NCBI RefSeq assembly: GCF_001949145.1
Contig: NW_019091469.1
Coordinates: 791,445 to 855,444 of the forward strand
Length of the DNA stretch: 64,000 bases
DNA from: Acanthaster planci
Taxonomy: Eukaryota; Echinodermata; Asteroidea; Valvatida; Acanthasteridae
Direction of reading: 5' to 3'
In this document: positions 35,018 through 48,000 of the stretch, one piece after another
Position numbering within the stretch: the stretch's first letter is position 1
Layout of the letters: every line of letters starts with the position of its first letter
Notes under the pieces: generated by a model
The model's input: the letters and a program-made list of their open reading frames with translations, nothing else
What the model was told of the DNA's origin: nothing
Databases searched by the model: none
Translations under genes and position numbers: made by a program

Positions 35018-37816
35018 GGCGTCGCACTGTTCTCCTCTCCGCTACTCTACTCCGTCAATTCCTGGCTGTTTTTCCCCAACACAGAGCTCACGTAGGGTAA
35101 CTGTAGAGATGAACAAAGGACGTCGATTCGATGTCAGTGTGAGTTAAGGTCTAGCTTATTTCTACTGTTTTAACCTGAAATACAGTCCAGTAATGTGCCC
35201 TGGACGGCTGAAAATCGACAAAGCAAGGTTTGAAAAAATAAAAGGTTGTAAAGTGGATGATCCCATCTGCTTTCGGCTGTGCAGTGAAAAGATTAACTTG
35301 AGGGCGCAATTCACCATTCACAGGAAGAATGCAGCGGTTGCATTGATCGATATTATTTGGATAAATTCAGTTATAAATAGAATGTATAAAGGGGATACGT
35401 GAGCGGTTGCAGGGTTTTGGAGGGGTGTGAAAACTTGTCGAGTGAGGCTACGCCCACATTAGGTCGTGTTCGACAAGTTTTCGGCACGGTTAATGGTCCA
35501 TTGAAGCCTTCTTAGCTCTAACTAAAGATAAGGAAAGGAAAGTTAACTACAAGGGTAACCACACTCCAATTTGCGCCTGCTGCGATGGCACATTCACATT
35601 TATCATGGTCCTAATGATTCAACTGTCCAGTACAACCTATACGCTGTCCAAAATAACGAACTGGGTTGAACAGCACCAAAACCAAAATAAATGCCACCAC
35701 ATTTTCCGTTGGAGTTAGCCATCCTAAAGCAAGCTCTAGGTTCCAACGACTTCACAGAATCAAACATAATTGTAATTGACACAAATTTTTTGTTGGAGGT
35801 GGAATGCGAAACGAAAGACAGATAACCCCGGAGAATACTTCGTGGGAGTGTGATTGGGAGATGGAACTCCTTCATTGCCCAGAACTCAGTGTATCATGTG
35901 ACGCCAAAATCAATCAAAATGATGCAGTACACTTACATTTAATGAGGCCAACCCTCTTCTGGAATTCCAAGAGTGCGTTGCGTTGTACAACGCTACAGAT
36001 ATGGCGTCAACTGCACGGTACGCGTGTGTTTTATGTATTATAGTGTATAGCATTGTCGATAACAGGATTCGGTTCCATTTCCTTTGCTGTGATAGTCCTT
36101 CCGTTTCCTGCTGTCAATTTAGGGAACAGGGAAAGGTATAAAGGATATCATATCTGCCAATGAATACCAGGATACGCGAATATAAGAAATTGCATCTTAC
36201 TGCATCAAACCCCAACTGTTTGCACTCGTGGAGGGGGTTACTTTTGGATGGGGGTGATTCGGGTGGTTTCAAGGGGAAAAGAGACTCGACGACGCACAAT
36301 CAACTGCCTTTTTTTTTTCAAATCAGGACAAAAGCATGGGATCCGCTGTTGGAACAAAAAGTGTTTAATGGTCAGTAGGCTCCGTGTGTAAGTACGCCCT
36401 CACCAGTGACAAAAAAAGAGTGAACTGATACCGGGTCGATCAGATGCGCACCCAGGAGAAAAACGTTGCTCGGATTTAACGACTGTAATTCCTTGGGCCC
36501 CCAGTTGACTGAGGCGACGCAGGTACAAGAGGGGGGGGAACTCTTACACCCACCACCATAATATGAGGATGTCGGTAACACCAATCGAACACCGTGACTT
36601 AAAGACTGTGGATAATTAAGAGCTTTATGAAACGAGTTGGGGAACCGACTTGGAACCTGAAATGATCGAACACTGGAACGCTGTACTAGTGAGATGAGTC
36701 GTCACAGCATTTATAGACAATAGATGGCGCTGTTCATAAAACCCACATCTGGCGACACAGACGCAAATTTCTCTGGTAAAAAGGAAGGGCGGGGTGCCAT
36801 CCTCTCCTATCCTCAGTTATGATTTGGTAAGTGTAGAAGATTCCTGTGTCATTCCTGTGTAAGTACTCAAAAGAGACCTTTTTCATGTTACTTTCGCTCC
36901 AATTAAAGCAACTTTACGATAAAGTAAACCACTTATGAATCTTTGACTTTAAGCTACTTTTACAATGAAACATCACCTTTGATTGACACTTGCGAACGAG
37001 GTCAGTATCTACTAAATTAAATCTCTTTAGATTATCTTCCTTAAAATGTTAATATCGACTATAATTTTGGCTTAATCGTATGGAAAATGATACAGAGTGG
37101 GTCAGTGGCAGTGTAACACAAGTGTACAACAGTTGGAGAACCTCGCTTCCGAGCAAACCCTAAAGGACTTCTTTTTGGCCCCAAAAATACACAGCACGAA
37201 AACCAAACACCAAGAGATGAATGTGGGAACGGTGACTTCTTGCGGTCAATTTCAAAACGCATACACCGATAGCACTCCAGCCTCATAAGTCTCCGCGGGG
37301 AGTCGAGGAGACGTTACCATAATAAGCATGCACAAAGCGCGCCAGAAAACAAACCTGAACCGAGGGCTGTGACGGCGACAGTGTTGCAGTCGGGATTTCA
37401 TGTCTGCTGCCGGATTTTCACCCACGGGACCTACGTGAATTTCAAGGAGCCCAATTTGACTTGCATCAGGACTTTCTGTCTTGGGGCAAAGTTGAGCCCC
37501 GATAAATATTTTGAGGGGCGAGGAGGGAGTAATGTGATGTCCATTACCATGCTTAGGAAGTTCGGGGAGGGGGGAAGATGGAATTGGTCGGTGATCATTA
37601 TTTTTCAAGCTTGCTATGTTCCTCATATCCTGTAATTTCTGAGCCTTCAAGTGCATGGGGAAGGCCGGGAGGGTTAGAACCTCAGATCTTCAAAACAAAC
37701 AAAACTAACCGCATTCAACAATTACCATCTACTCAAGTTACAAAGGGAACGAAAGATATTCGAAATATTGGCTCGAATCACAAATACGCGCTGTTGGCAT
37801 TTTTTGGGGGGGGCAC
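35018..37816. other. Upstream flank of gene D, no gene seen
   Basis: There is a 13-bp perfect inverted repeat (GAAAACTTGTCGA at 35429-35441 against 35470-35482). Short ORFs at 36.37-36.58 and 37.25-37.66 kb lack consistent splice partners or family motifs. I see nothing else. Confidence 0.5.
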
Positions 37817-38021
37817 AGTAGCGTAGCTAGGATTTTACTAGTGGAGGGCACAAAGGGGACACCATCATCTTATAGGGGGCACCAGCTTTCAGTGGTGTGT
37901 TTTGGGGGCAAGTTTTTGTTAGCCTTGTTCAATATCCATTCATCCGTTTTTTTCAGTGGGGGCACCCCAAATTTGTGGGGGGGGGATACGTGCCCCCAGC
38001 CCCCCCCCGGCTACGCCACTG
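37817..38021. mobile_element. Small hAT-like MITE with CAGTGGCGTAGC termini
   Basis: The left end is CAGTAGCGTAGCTAGGA. The right end, reversed, is CAGTGGCGTAGCCGGGG. The interior is G/C-homopolymer rich with paired GGGGGCA motifs. CAGTGGCGTAGC termini are common in invertebrate hAT-type non-autonomous elements. An 8-bp target duplication is not evident. Confidence 0.55.
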
Positions 38022-39072
38022 GAGCGGGGAGGGGACTGGAAGGGCATGTCCGGAGGGAACCGCACCCCAGATGCATTACTGTAATGTGAAGAGGAAAGGA
38101 CGATACTGGGGACCAATCTGCGTCGTTCCCAGAGTGTATGTAAAACATTCTCACTTTATCCTGATTAGATCAGACCTGATCAGAAACAGACATAAATCTT
38201 CATATCCCCGACTACTAATCCCCCAATTTGGTTCTTGATCTGTCCGTGGGTGTTGCGCAAACCTTAATTAACTCACCCACGCTGATTTTAATGAACACTG
38301 CAAAATGAAACTCACCTGATGCTACCGGACAAAATATCACTCATTTTGATTGTTCGGAACAATTCACAAAGAAAATGCATCCAAGACCTTTACGTGAGTC
38401 TTGCTATTATCAGTTGCTCACGCCGGTGAGTTTTTTACGTTTGGGGGTGTTTTTTGGTTGTTGTTTTTATTGTTTTTTTGTCAACGTCCGTTCTACAAAC
38501 TCGGTGTGGACAAGCCAAATAATGCAAACATTACTGCAAGACTGACTTCCCCCAGATACGTTGACATATCCAAGACATTGACAATCTCTACCGAGGAGAA
38601 CCACGCTTCTCATCTCGGTCTCTGCTCCCGTAAGCCCCGGGCTGATGGGTGGAGGACAACACTCGACCCCCCTCCATTCCTCGGGGCTGACTGACTGTGT
38701 TGCGGCTTCCATCCCAAACCCTCCGTTCGTGAACCTACCTTTCCCTGTAAATCTATCTAGAAAATCGGATTAGAATCAGGCAATTTAGCGACGGGGACCG
38801 CAGCAGCAAGTCTCGACCCCACGGGCGCGTTGCCGACTCTTACCCGGACCCCCTCGAATATATTGCATTTTGGCCTGTATCGGAGTTTCCTACTGTATTC
38901 CCAAAGGCGCACAGATTCACATGCAGAGTCGAAAGTGCAAGCTGAGTGCTTCCAGCGGACTTCTGAAAGTGTTTTTTTTTTTACATTTGACGTCAAGGAT
39001 TAAGATGGTTGCGATCACTTTTCTACAAGTCGAGACAAGAAAAGACTCGAACATTTGCTCTAATTTCACTAT

Positions 39073-39152
39073 GAACATCTAACAAAAGAAGCACAGTGCA
39101 ATAACAAAGGACGCTCATTGTTAGTCCACTGTGTTTCTTTTGTTAGATATTC
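39073..39152 (+). ncRNA. Candidate microRNA-like hairpin
   Basis: Bases 39073-39107 pair with 39118-39152. This gives a 35-position stem with three mismatched positions (39076:149, 39099:126 and 39101:124), one G-U pair at 39091:134 and a 10-nt loop. The size, stem length and few bulges match animal pre-miRNAs. I do not recognise either arm as a known miRNA. A short palindromic MITE remains possible. The strand is unknown; plus is given by convention. Confidence 0.4.
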
Positions 39153-40740
39153 TAATGTTTGTAGGCTTCTCTTTTACAACAAAAACACGATCTTGAAAAT
39201 GTAACGCCGTAATGACTTAAAGGGTCTAAGCGCTGAATTTTGCTAAGGTATGCTGTTTGTACAACTTTGTATAGTGGTATTGTCTATCTGCCATCTTGCA
39301 TCTAGCGTTGAGAATTTCGAGAGTTATGTTTAAGATCTCGAATCTGGCATGAAGTTTCAAATCTCACTACTCGCGTTAAATGTGATCCGACCCGAGCGGA
39401 ACCCAGAGAGGGCGCGCTTTCCAAGTAACTGACAGTGCAGTCCACTAAATTCAAACCCATTGAAAAACAGTGTTAAATCAGCATTGTTCAGGGCCCATTA
39501 ATATGTATGCTGACACCCCTGGGGTTTCTGAAACACAAATTAAATTATTGTTTGTTCCCTAATCTTTTAATTTCGTTTCAGGATTTCTGTGGGTTAACCA
39601 ATTACATTTTTTATTTTTCCCACAAAACAAAAACACCCCGAAAATTGATTTTTCCGAAGTCTGCTTGCAGCCATTTTTCAAGTGGCAGCCCTCATTTTAA
39701 CAGGCACTTAGGACCATTTTGCAACCGTAGTTTTATCCCTTCTGCTCTCACCTGGAAGCCTAAAGACCCAGGGAGTTGATCCCGGCAACGATTTACACAA
39801 TCTCACCATTTTGGGGGCCACACAAGCTCCTTTTCAAATAATACTGTTGAGGGCACATTTAATGCTAATGAGTTGGCCAGGAATTCTCACTTGAATCAGT
39901 GGACTGCACCCCGGAGGCTCCTGAGGTAGGAACTCCACTTCGCTGGTTAACAAACATTCTGAAGTGCAAGTTGCGTCACTACCAACAAAATGAACACTTC
40001 CCACCAAGACGGCTCTTTTCAGCCGATGGGAGACTGCTTCTACTCGAAGCGGATACACGGCTAAACTCCGATGTCTTGTTGATTGCCTTTTAACTGTCTT
40101 TTAATTGATGACATTGGGCTTATCATAAGCATTTTTATATTGCTTAATGGCAAAACACTGGGAGGTTGATTACATGGCCCATCCTCCTGCCAAAAATGGG
40201 GGTGTATATCCCCCCTCCCGAGGGGTTTGCATCCCATGCTATGTACCTACTCTGTCATCGCTGTTTGCGACGTTTTTTGAGTAATATCAGGTGATTCGTT
40301 TAGCATTGTGTTACATTTTACGCGAGGTGCCACACGAGATAAGGTTCGAAACTGCACTCGAGATTCGTAACGCGAGATGCGAGATGACACATATAGAACA
40401 CCATACGTCATACTCCTGCGTGTGAAAACTACTTGAGCTCCCTTTTGGGTTAATTGTGTTGAAAGGTGCACTTTTTAAACATTCACACAACTGAGGGCGT
40501 TGTTGCTGTGATGTCAATCAGAAAAGACCACAGATCTGATACACGCCTCGGGGAAGACACCGTAGGTTTTTTCATTGAAATTGGGTACCAAAATTTGCCG
40601 ATATTAAAACAGTTATGAAGAGGATTGTTAAGTAGGTGATTGTCACTCATGTACGCAGCAATATTCACCAAAGAAAACGGACTTTAGGACAACAAAATAT
40701 GAAACATTCTACAATTGGGGGGACTTTATTAGTGTAACAT

Positions 40741-40815
40741 TGAGGTTTCTTCCTTGAATGACGTCACAATTTTGCTCATGAATATGGATCCATCTGCATA
40801 CGAACAACAGGCACA
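40741..40815. repeat. Dispersed CRE-containing repeat, copy 3
   Basis: The core reads GAATGACGTCACAATTTTG, then CTCATGAATATGGATCC. It contains a perfect TGACGTCA. The TGTAACATTG upstream also matches sequence upstream of copy 2. Confidence 0.5.
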
Positions 40816-42035
40816 AAAAGTACCTTACAATAGCAATATTAAAATCAAAAATAATGTTCATGGAGACCAAAGGTGTATTTTGGTTGTATTAAAAAAAGGG
40901 TTTGCATGAACCTTTTTTCGGCTCTGAATATGCTCTGAAAAAGCAGTGTTTAATTATCATTACACGGAGTTGCATGAACATCGAGTGTAATCTTTATAAT
41001 GCTGTAATGATCCTGTGTTCACACAATGCCAGGATCTTTGCAGTGTTGTATGAAATAGACGGCTGTTTGTTTCCCTGCCGTTCTCTCTTATAGAATTACA
41101 GCTCTGATCATTTCCCGTCGATACGTAACTTATACAGCCTTCGCTTCTGCGGTCTAGAATCGCCGATATTTCATCCTGGCCCGCGAGGAAACAACTTCGA
41201 TTTTTCAAAGATTTCCTGACACATTCATCACAGCTGGCCGAGCTCCTCTGTCATAACACAGCGGTCCGCTGACCAGTCGCTGGCTTTAATCCCTTCTGCA
41301 GACGGCGCCTGCAGCATCGCGGACATGTTTGTGCGCGTATTGGATGCGTGTCATGTGTGCAGGCCGTATTTCAAGTCATATTCATAACTTAATATCTTAA
41401 AGGTGCTTGTATAGACCAAGTTCGGGACTATATTTCAATGCTTCAGGACGTTCACCGAAATTCTAATGTCGCGTCCAGGTTAAAGTTAAGGGGTGTGATT
41501 ATGGACTATACTTTCAGTAAAAAGAATTTGAAGTCATTACGGCGGCGTCATATGCTTACAGACAGGTGATGCGCGTGCGTTGTATAGTGTCCTCTGGGAC
41601 ACCCCTGTTTTGTAAATAGAGAATGTCAGTCTTGCAAGATGCAAATGACATGTCTGACGTTCCTTCTGTATTGTTATTTTATGCATCAGTAGTCACCACT
41701 GGTCCTGTTGACTGCAGCATGGAGTTGTGGGCCTAAGTCGGCAGTGCATCTTGTTCTGTTGTGGTGTGTGATTGTACTGTAGCACTCATTGCTGACAGGT
41801 GACATTCTTATGTGTTTATTAGCGTAGTTTAGTTACTGCTAACTTTAGTTATAAATCTTGTAGCTTTAATGGGCTTGAGTGTTACGGTAAAACCTTGTTC
41901 ACCTTGTCAGTGGGTGTGTTTGCTGTAGAAGTTGGCTGTAGTGTAGTACACAACCACCCACTTGAACACAGCTGCACACGTAAAACCGACGTTAAAACAA
42001 GCCGTGATGAGCGCCAGGAGAAACCTCAAGGAGAG

Positions 42036-45000
42036 ATGGCTAGTAAAGGAGGTTAGTGTTTTAAATCAGGTATACACACTTCCTCGCATGTTTCTCCAGC
42101 CAATAAGATGCTAGGATTTGTAAACCGCAAGCGAATGTCAGGTTTAAATACGTGCGCGTATGGCTGCCACCACAGTTAATGGCATCTCCTTGGACGAGTT
42201 TATGGTTCTTTGTGTATATGACATATGGCACATTATTTTTTTTCGTTGTTGTCTTCACGTGGACGCTGGACGCGCGTATTAACGCTGGCCGAATGACGAC
42301 ACAGCCTTTCTCTTCGCTTTTGCTGAGGGGGAAGTCACACTCTGTAACAAAATACCATGGGACCTCGATTTGGGGGACCATCGTTCGAAAGAGAGACCTC
42401 CAAGCTGGACCATGTCGATGACTCGTCTAGATGTTGCGAAGTGACAAAATAGGACGACACCAAAACCTGGGAAATCCAGTGTACGGTCCAAAGAAGAAAG
42501 GTCCTCGGGACTCGTCACAGAAGTCATCGTAGCATCCGTCATGCTTGATGAGCCCGTGTTGAACTGCACGCAGTCAACGGTGACCGGGCAGTCAAGCTTC
42601 CAATCCACAGTCGCGCCTGGCTGAGGCAGGGCCCGCATACCCGCTTCCGTCTCCTGAAGAGTATACATCAAGGGAGACCGCGTGCATTAAATTCCTCGCA
42701 GATGTATATAGAAAACGATGCGGTGACTGACTTTCATTTCAAGGAGTTGCTGGCTAAATGTCATTTTTACCCTCCATTTATAGGAAATAACCATGATTCG
42801 AATAATTGTTAGTGCTTTTCCCCTCCACTGCAGCAGGGGAAGTGGGCTTCTTGAGATGCCGAGGTAGTGTAGGTGCGTATGGATGGGAAATCTGGGTGGA
42901 ACAAGGCATGCTGTGTTCAGTGCAGAAAGTATTTCTCTATTGTGCGATTCGTCGACTCAGGCATGCCTCATATCCTGTTGGGGTTTCTAACGAGCATAAA
43001 TAATTGAACAGGCCTAATGCTGCTGTAAAAAAAATGTATTCCCATGAAGGCTGGAGCCCAGTTCTTGACAAATTTATGCTTGAAAGTTGATCGTGCTGCA
43101 TGCCTCAATGCCCATTCATTTAAACGACAATGACTTGCAAAAACCGGTCGCTCTTTCTTAACCATTTATTGTAATTCTTAGTTTTTAATATTGTGGTACA
43201 ATAAGATGTGTATCTCGGAATGAAAGTAGGACTTGAAAGCAGACACGCTACAGCGAAATGGGGTCGATCGACATCGCACACGTTTCTTCAACAGGGTGCA
43301 TAATCAAAATTTAAACCTCAGCCCCGTCGTCCCCAGTTCTGTTTGAGTGTCAACATGTCCCTTTCCTTTGTTGGGGGCGGGGCCAAAATACTTGTGGCAG
43401 TCGTCATTAGCTCAAAGCAACATCCGTAAATCAACCCCGATATCGAAGCCAACTATTTGATGAGCGCGGGAGAAGCGATCAAAATGCGGGGGACAGCCCC
43501 GGCTCGGCAACGGAAAACCCTGGCTTTAGCTACAGACGGCGTTCGGTGATGGTTCACCTGTAAATGCAGTAAGGGGACGCCCGCGGTCCGATCGACAATT
43601 CGCCTCTCAACGGCAACTAATCACTGTCACATTGAAGTGCACGCGTTTAGCAGGTCAAGCAAAAATCAAACACCGACGCGGGGAGGGGAAGTGCAGAGGC
43701 GACGACAGATCGTTCTGGAAATGGCTTACTTCAGCTGCCCACGTAAGAGCAGCTACTACAAACACATCACTGCATGGTTGCTTGAACAATAACATTTAGG
43801 CACGTTTTCATTTATTGCTGCCATTCTATTCGACAAAACTGAACGAAGAACCCCGATGTATGTGCAAAAGTAAGTCCACTAAAAATGCCCCAAACTGGAT
43901 GGGGCAAAATACGTCTTTTTGTGTTCTAATTTCTGCATAAAAACATCTTGAATTCTGACAAGAAATACGGGTCGCATCCTTCACTCGTTTCAATTGCCGG
44001 TGCCAAATGATTCGATTTGAGATTCGTTCCTTTTCATGGAAAAAAATTATGTTAAGTTTCGGCATGGGGATTTTTAGAGATTACCGAGAATGTTCAGTGA
44101 CATAGTAAGCCCAGCTAACCTGTTGGGCTAAACATGCTCAAAGGGAGCCAGAACTGATATGTCACAACGCGGAAGATTGTGCTAAACTTGTCTCACAGAC
44201 GATGCTGCTAACAATAACATTCCGGCCTGGGGAAGAAAATGGTTTGTCGTAGATCTCCCCAGTCCTTGTCATCACAGTGTATCCATTTTGAGCAGACTGT
44301 GATCATTGGTTAATTCAAATTGAACCCTCTGCCGGTGGTGCCCCTTTCAAATGTGTATCTTTAATAGCATGCGAAACGCTAATTACACATTCAAAATGCA
44401 TGGGGACAGACAACTGTCGCAACTCCGCAGACTCAGTCTCCCTGTCCAACATGTCAGCGTGAGGTGTGATACGTTCCCCCTTCCCCGAAGCTATCTGCAT
44501 CTTTAAAGCAACTGAATTTTCGATATCAAGCCTGATAACCGCCCCAGCGTCTTCTGCGGCTCATCGACTGCGTATAGCAGAAGGGACGACCATGATTCCC
44601 TGCCAGATTGACATGGAAAATCCATTGGGCTCGCTCGGTTGTGCATGATGGACGCAGGAAGCATTTTTTGTTCGTGGAATATGGAAAGGTAGTCATGTAC
44701 CTAAAATGTGATAAACTGGGCTTTCTAAAATTTGGTGACAATATCCTTATTCTCCTGTGTCACCAGAAAAATAGTCCCATTTGTATTGGAAACGTTGCCC
44801 AGGACGCTGTGATCGGTATCATTTTAAATACTACATCTTGGGAAGTCGACAAGAGGGTAGAGGTTCGTGTGGGAGGTAGGCTTAATGTCTTCCATTTCCA
44901 GACAACCTAGGCGGTATGAATCACTAGGACAAACAGCGATAAAAAGTCCTCGTCTTCAGTAATAGCTTGTCCAATTGGGTTCGGCAGAGTTAGGGCTGTA

Positions 45001-48000
45001 ATACTGTATACTTGTGGAAATGCAAGATTGATAGAAATACATTCCCCACGGCAGTAACACTCACTTTTTTTCCAGAAACAAACAATTCTCACGTCCTGGT
45101 ACATCGAATAAGATTAATGTGTATAGTATTCTTTAGTGTGACCACTGAAAAAGAGCCAGATTATGCATGATGCATTTCAACCGCCGCCGCCGATTATTTT
45201 GAAGAGTTGGCAAAGGTTAAGTGTCAAATTTTGCTGTCGTCAGTGTGATACTCATCCTGTTCTGACGCGATACAAAATCCTTTCTTTCTTTCTTTGTACA
45301 TGCCAGACTAATGGTTGAATCTTGACATGGTTAGATCTGTGAGGAAATCCCGCGGGAGGAACTGATATCCATATTTATGCCGGTATCCGTGTACAATCAC
45401 ACTGCCTCCGGGCCTTCTCTGTAATCAGTAACAGTATTTGCGTTTGGAGAATACTGCTGTTCGGCCACAATGTTTAGCAGTGTTAATTTGGCTTGGAGGC
45501 ACCGTGGATGATATCAAACAATAAGTGATTCTAGGAGTGTTTCCCTCGCACTGAGTTCATGCTTGACAAATCATCATGATCCAGCTGAGCCCGCAGCTTA
45601 TGCGCGGGGACTTCAAATTCGCAAACGAGAATGCTCAAATGTCGCAAGTCCGATGCATTATGTAAAAATCGTTAGCAAATAAAGTTTACTATCTATTGAT
45701 CGAGGCTACTACAGCTGTTGATAACACAGCTGATACGTATAAGTAGACTTTTCTTCCCAGTTATATTCCTGATGCTGCTACTGACCCCCGCTATCAATTC
45801 CCAACACATTTTTTTCCCAGAAGTTGCTTGCATTATCTTTCGTAGCAAATAACAATTGGTGCAGGTGGCTGTTTCATGTCAGTTATAAATTTGGAGAAAT
45901 AAAATTGTCTCAATCAATCACATTATAAACACGCAATCACATACCATGGAAACTGAGACTACTTGCAGCGAATGTGGGTTAGGTCTTAAGTAAAGAGGGC
46001 ATGGTTATTTCAGGGAAATAGATGTAGAGTGATATGTTGTAAAAATAGTTTGATGACGTGTTCCGTTTCAGCAGAGCTACGAAGCCACTTTGTGATAAGA
46101 AGCTAACCTAGAAAGGAGAATGCCATTCCAATGACTTCTTAGTCAACGTAATCAAGATCAATTCGTTTTGCCAAGTGTTCCCCTTCAGTAGTGAGAACAA
46201 AGATTTATTGGGAGACCCAGAAATTTTTTTTAGTAATTTTAAATATTTTATATTTTATGAAAAAATGTTCTTTAATGTAGTCAATTTAATTAGAGAGGTA
46301 TGATGTATTGCGCTCAAGTGGCCTGTTTAAAGAAAAATATTCGTTTCTACAATATTTCGATCACTCTGGGATGGAAGAATTACATTGAAAAAAATAACGA
46401 GCGTGAACGAGCATTTTTTTCGGATGAATCATTGAATAACACCTTGATGAAACGTTTATCTACATCCATGGTGATCATGACATCGACACGAGAGGTATAA
46501 ATCGAAGCGGCTTGCAACGCCCCAGGTGAACAGACAGATAAAATGGACAGTTTCACCGAGATAGACGCCAAACAAAACCACTTTGCGACATGATCGCAAA
46601 AGGTACTTGTGCGTCAAATCTGGTCGGTGTCACGTCTGCTCTGAAGATTTCGAATAAAATAGGCCTACGCTTCATGTACAGTATACTCAGTGAAATTGGG
46701 TACGTGAGATTTTTCCTCTGATTGTAATTTTTAGTCAAATTTAATCCGTGCCGTGTCTTCTTGAAGACTCCCCAAACTTTACATGATGACCGACTGCCCA
46801 CGTGCGTTACTGCATTACCGTGAGAAAATATCTTGGAAACAAAATTCAGTCATAAACTACGGGGAAATTCCTTGAAAATAGATTGTACGCGTGATAACTT
46901 AGTGTGGAAAGGCAGTATTTCATTACAGTCTTTCGCAGAAATGAGGAATTTCCTAAAAATAGAGGATCCTGCCACAGGCTGTCACTGACAAAGTGGAATG
47001 CCGTAATAGAAATTCGGGTAACTTTGAAATGTTATAGCATTATCCTGGAGAAAATTAGGGAAGTATACTAACTCCGTAAGTGCTTTTCGGCATTCTTTTT
47101 GGTTTTATATCAGGGGGCAACAGTTTATGGCCAAGATTTTTACAGCATGGAGTGACAAGACTCGTGGGGACAGGCTTAGCCTAGATGGTGAAGTCCCCAT
47201 AAAGGGATGTCAGCATCCTTCAGATACTTCAGTGCAAAATGACAATATCCTGAAAGTTACCCAAAGGATGTCGAAATCCATTTCAAAGGATATGTATCTG
47301 TCACGTGATACATCAAGTCGCGGTGTCGTTATGCCATGATAATTCAAGTGCAGTTTATTTCGTGTAATAATTTCATCCTCAGATTTCAAGAGGTGAACAA
47401 GTTAGATGGCACATCTGGAGCTCCGTAGTTTTATGTTTTATTTCTCTGAAAAATGTCATCGCGATATGGTTCATTGTGTGAGGTTGTGACGGTGTCGTTG
47501 TTACATCAAAAACTTTCACCACCTGTCATGAACTGTAGAGTAAGTCATTTACTCTGTAAAAATAACACACACCTCTGTATTCAACCATGCAAGTAGGCCT
47601 ATAACAATGTCAACTTGGAATCCACATGCAGGTAAATAGCTGTTCCGTCGTTTTCACGGAACCCATGTAACAATTGACACCGTCACAAATTGTGCCCCAA
47701 CCTCATGGAATGACCCGTGTACCACGCGTTTTGTGAGTTGTGCCATCACTGAATTCTTTCCCCAAAGGTCATGAAATCCTGTGAAAGGCGACCCAGTGGT
47801 AAATTCGGAAAGAATGACAGAATGTCACGACATTGCCCGCTTCCGAGGAATTTCATGGATGATTCCATGTTTCAGTGATACTCTGTCTTGATAAAACTGT
47901 GACACAGAATCGTCATTCATTCAAGCTTGTTATATGATCTAAGGTGAGATCATTTGTGTGGTGTTACCGCACTCACGCCCTACAGTGACTCCCTTGTTGC

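Larger units (their letters stand above)
38022..42035. other. Non-genic stretch with hairpin and repeat fragments
   Basis: Apart from the hairpin at 39073-39152 and the CRE repeat at 40741-40815, I see no exon pattern or element. ORFs are short and compositionally random. Confidence 0.5.

Noticed and set aside
36372-36584. Possible extra exon ending before GTGAGG, examined as exon 1 of gene D
   Set aside because: It lacks the Cys cluster, has an in-frame stop in the required phase, and a better exon 1 exists at 34946-35017.
42279-42671. 130-aa minus-strand ORF
   Set aside because: No recognised motif, no clear splice sites in a consistent phase, and no similarity to the array. Left unannotated.
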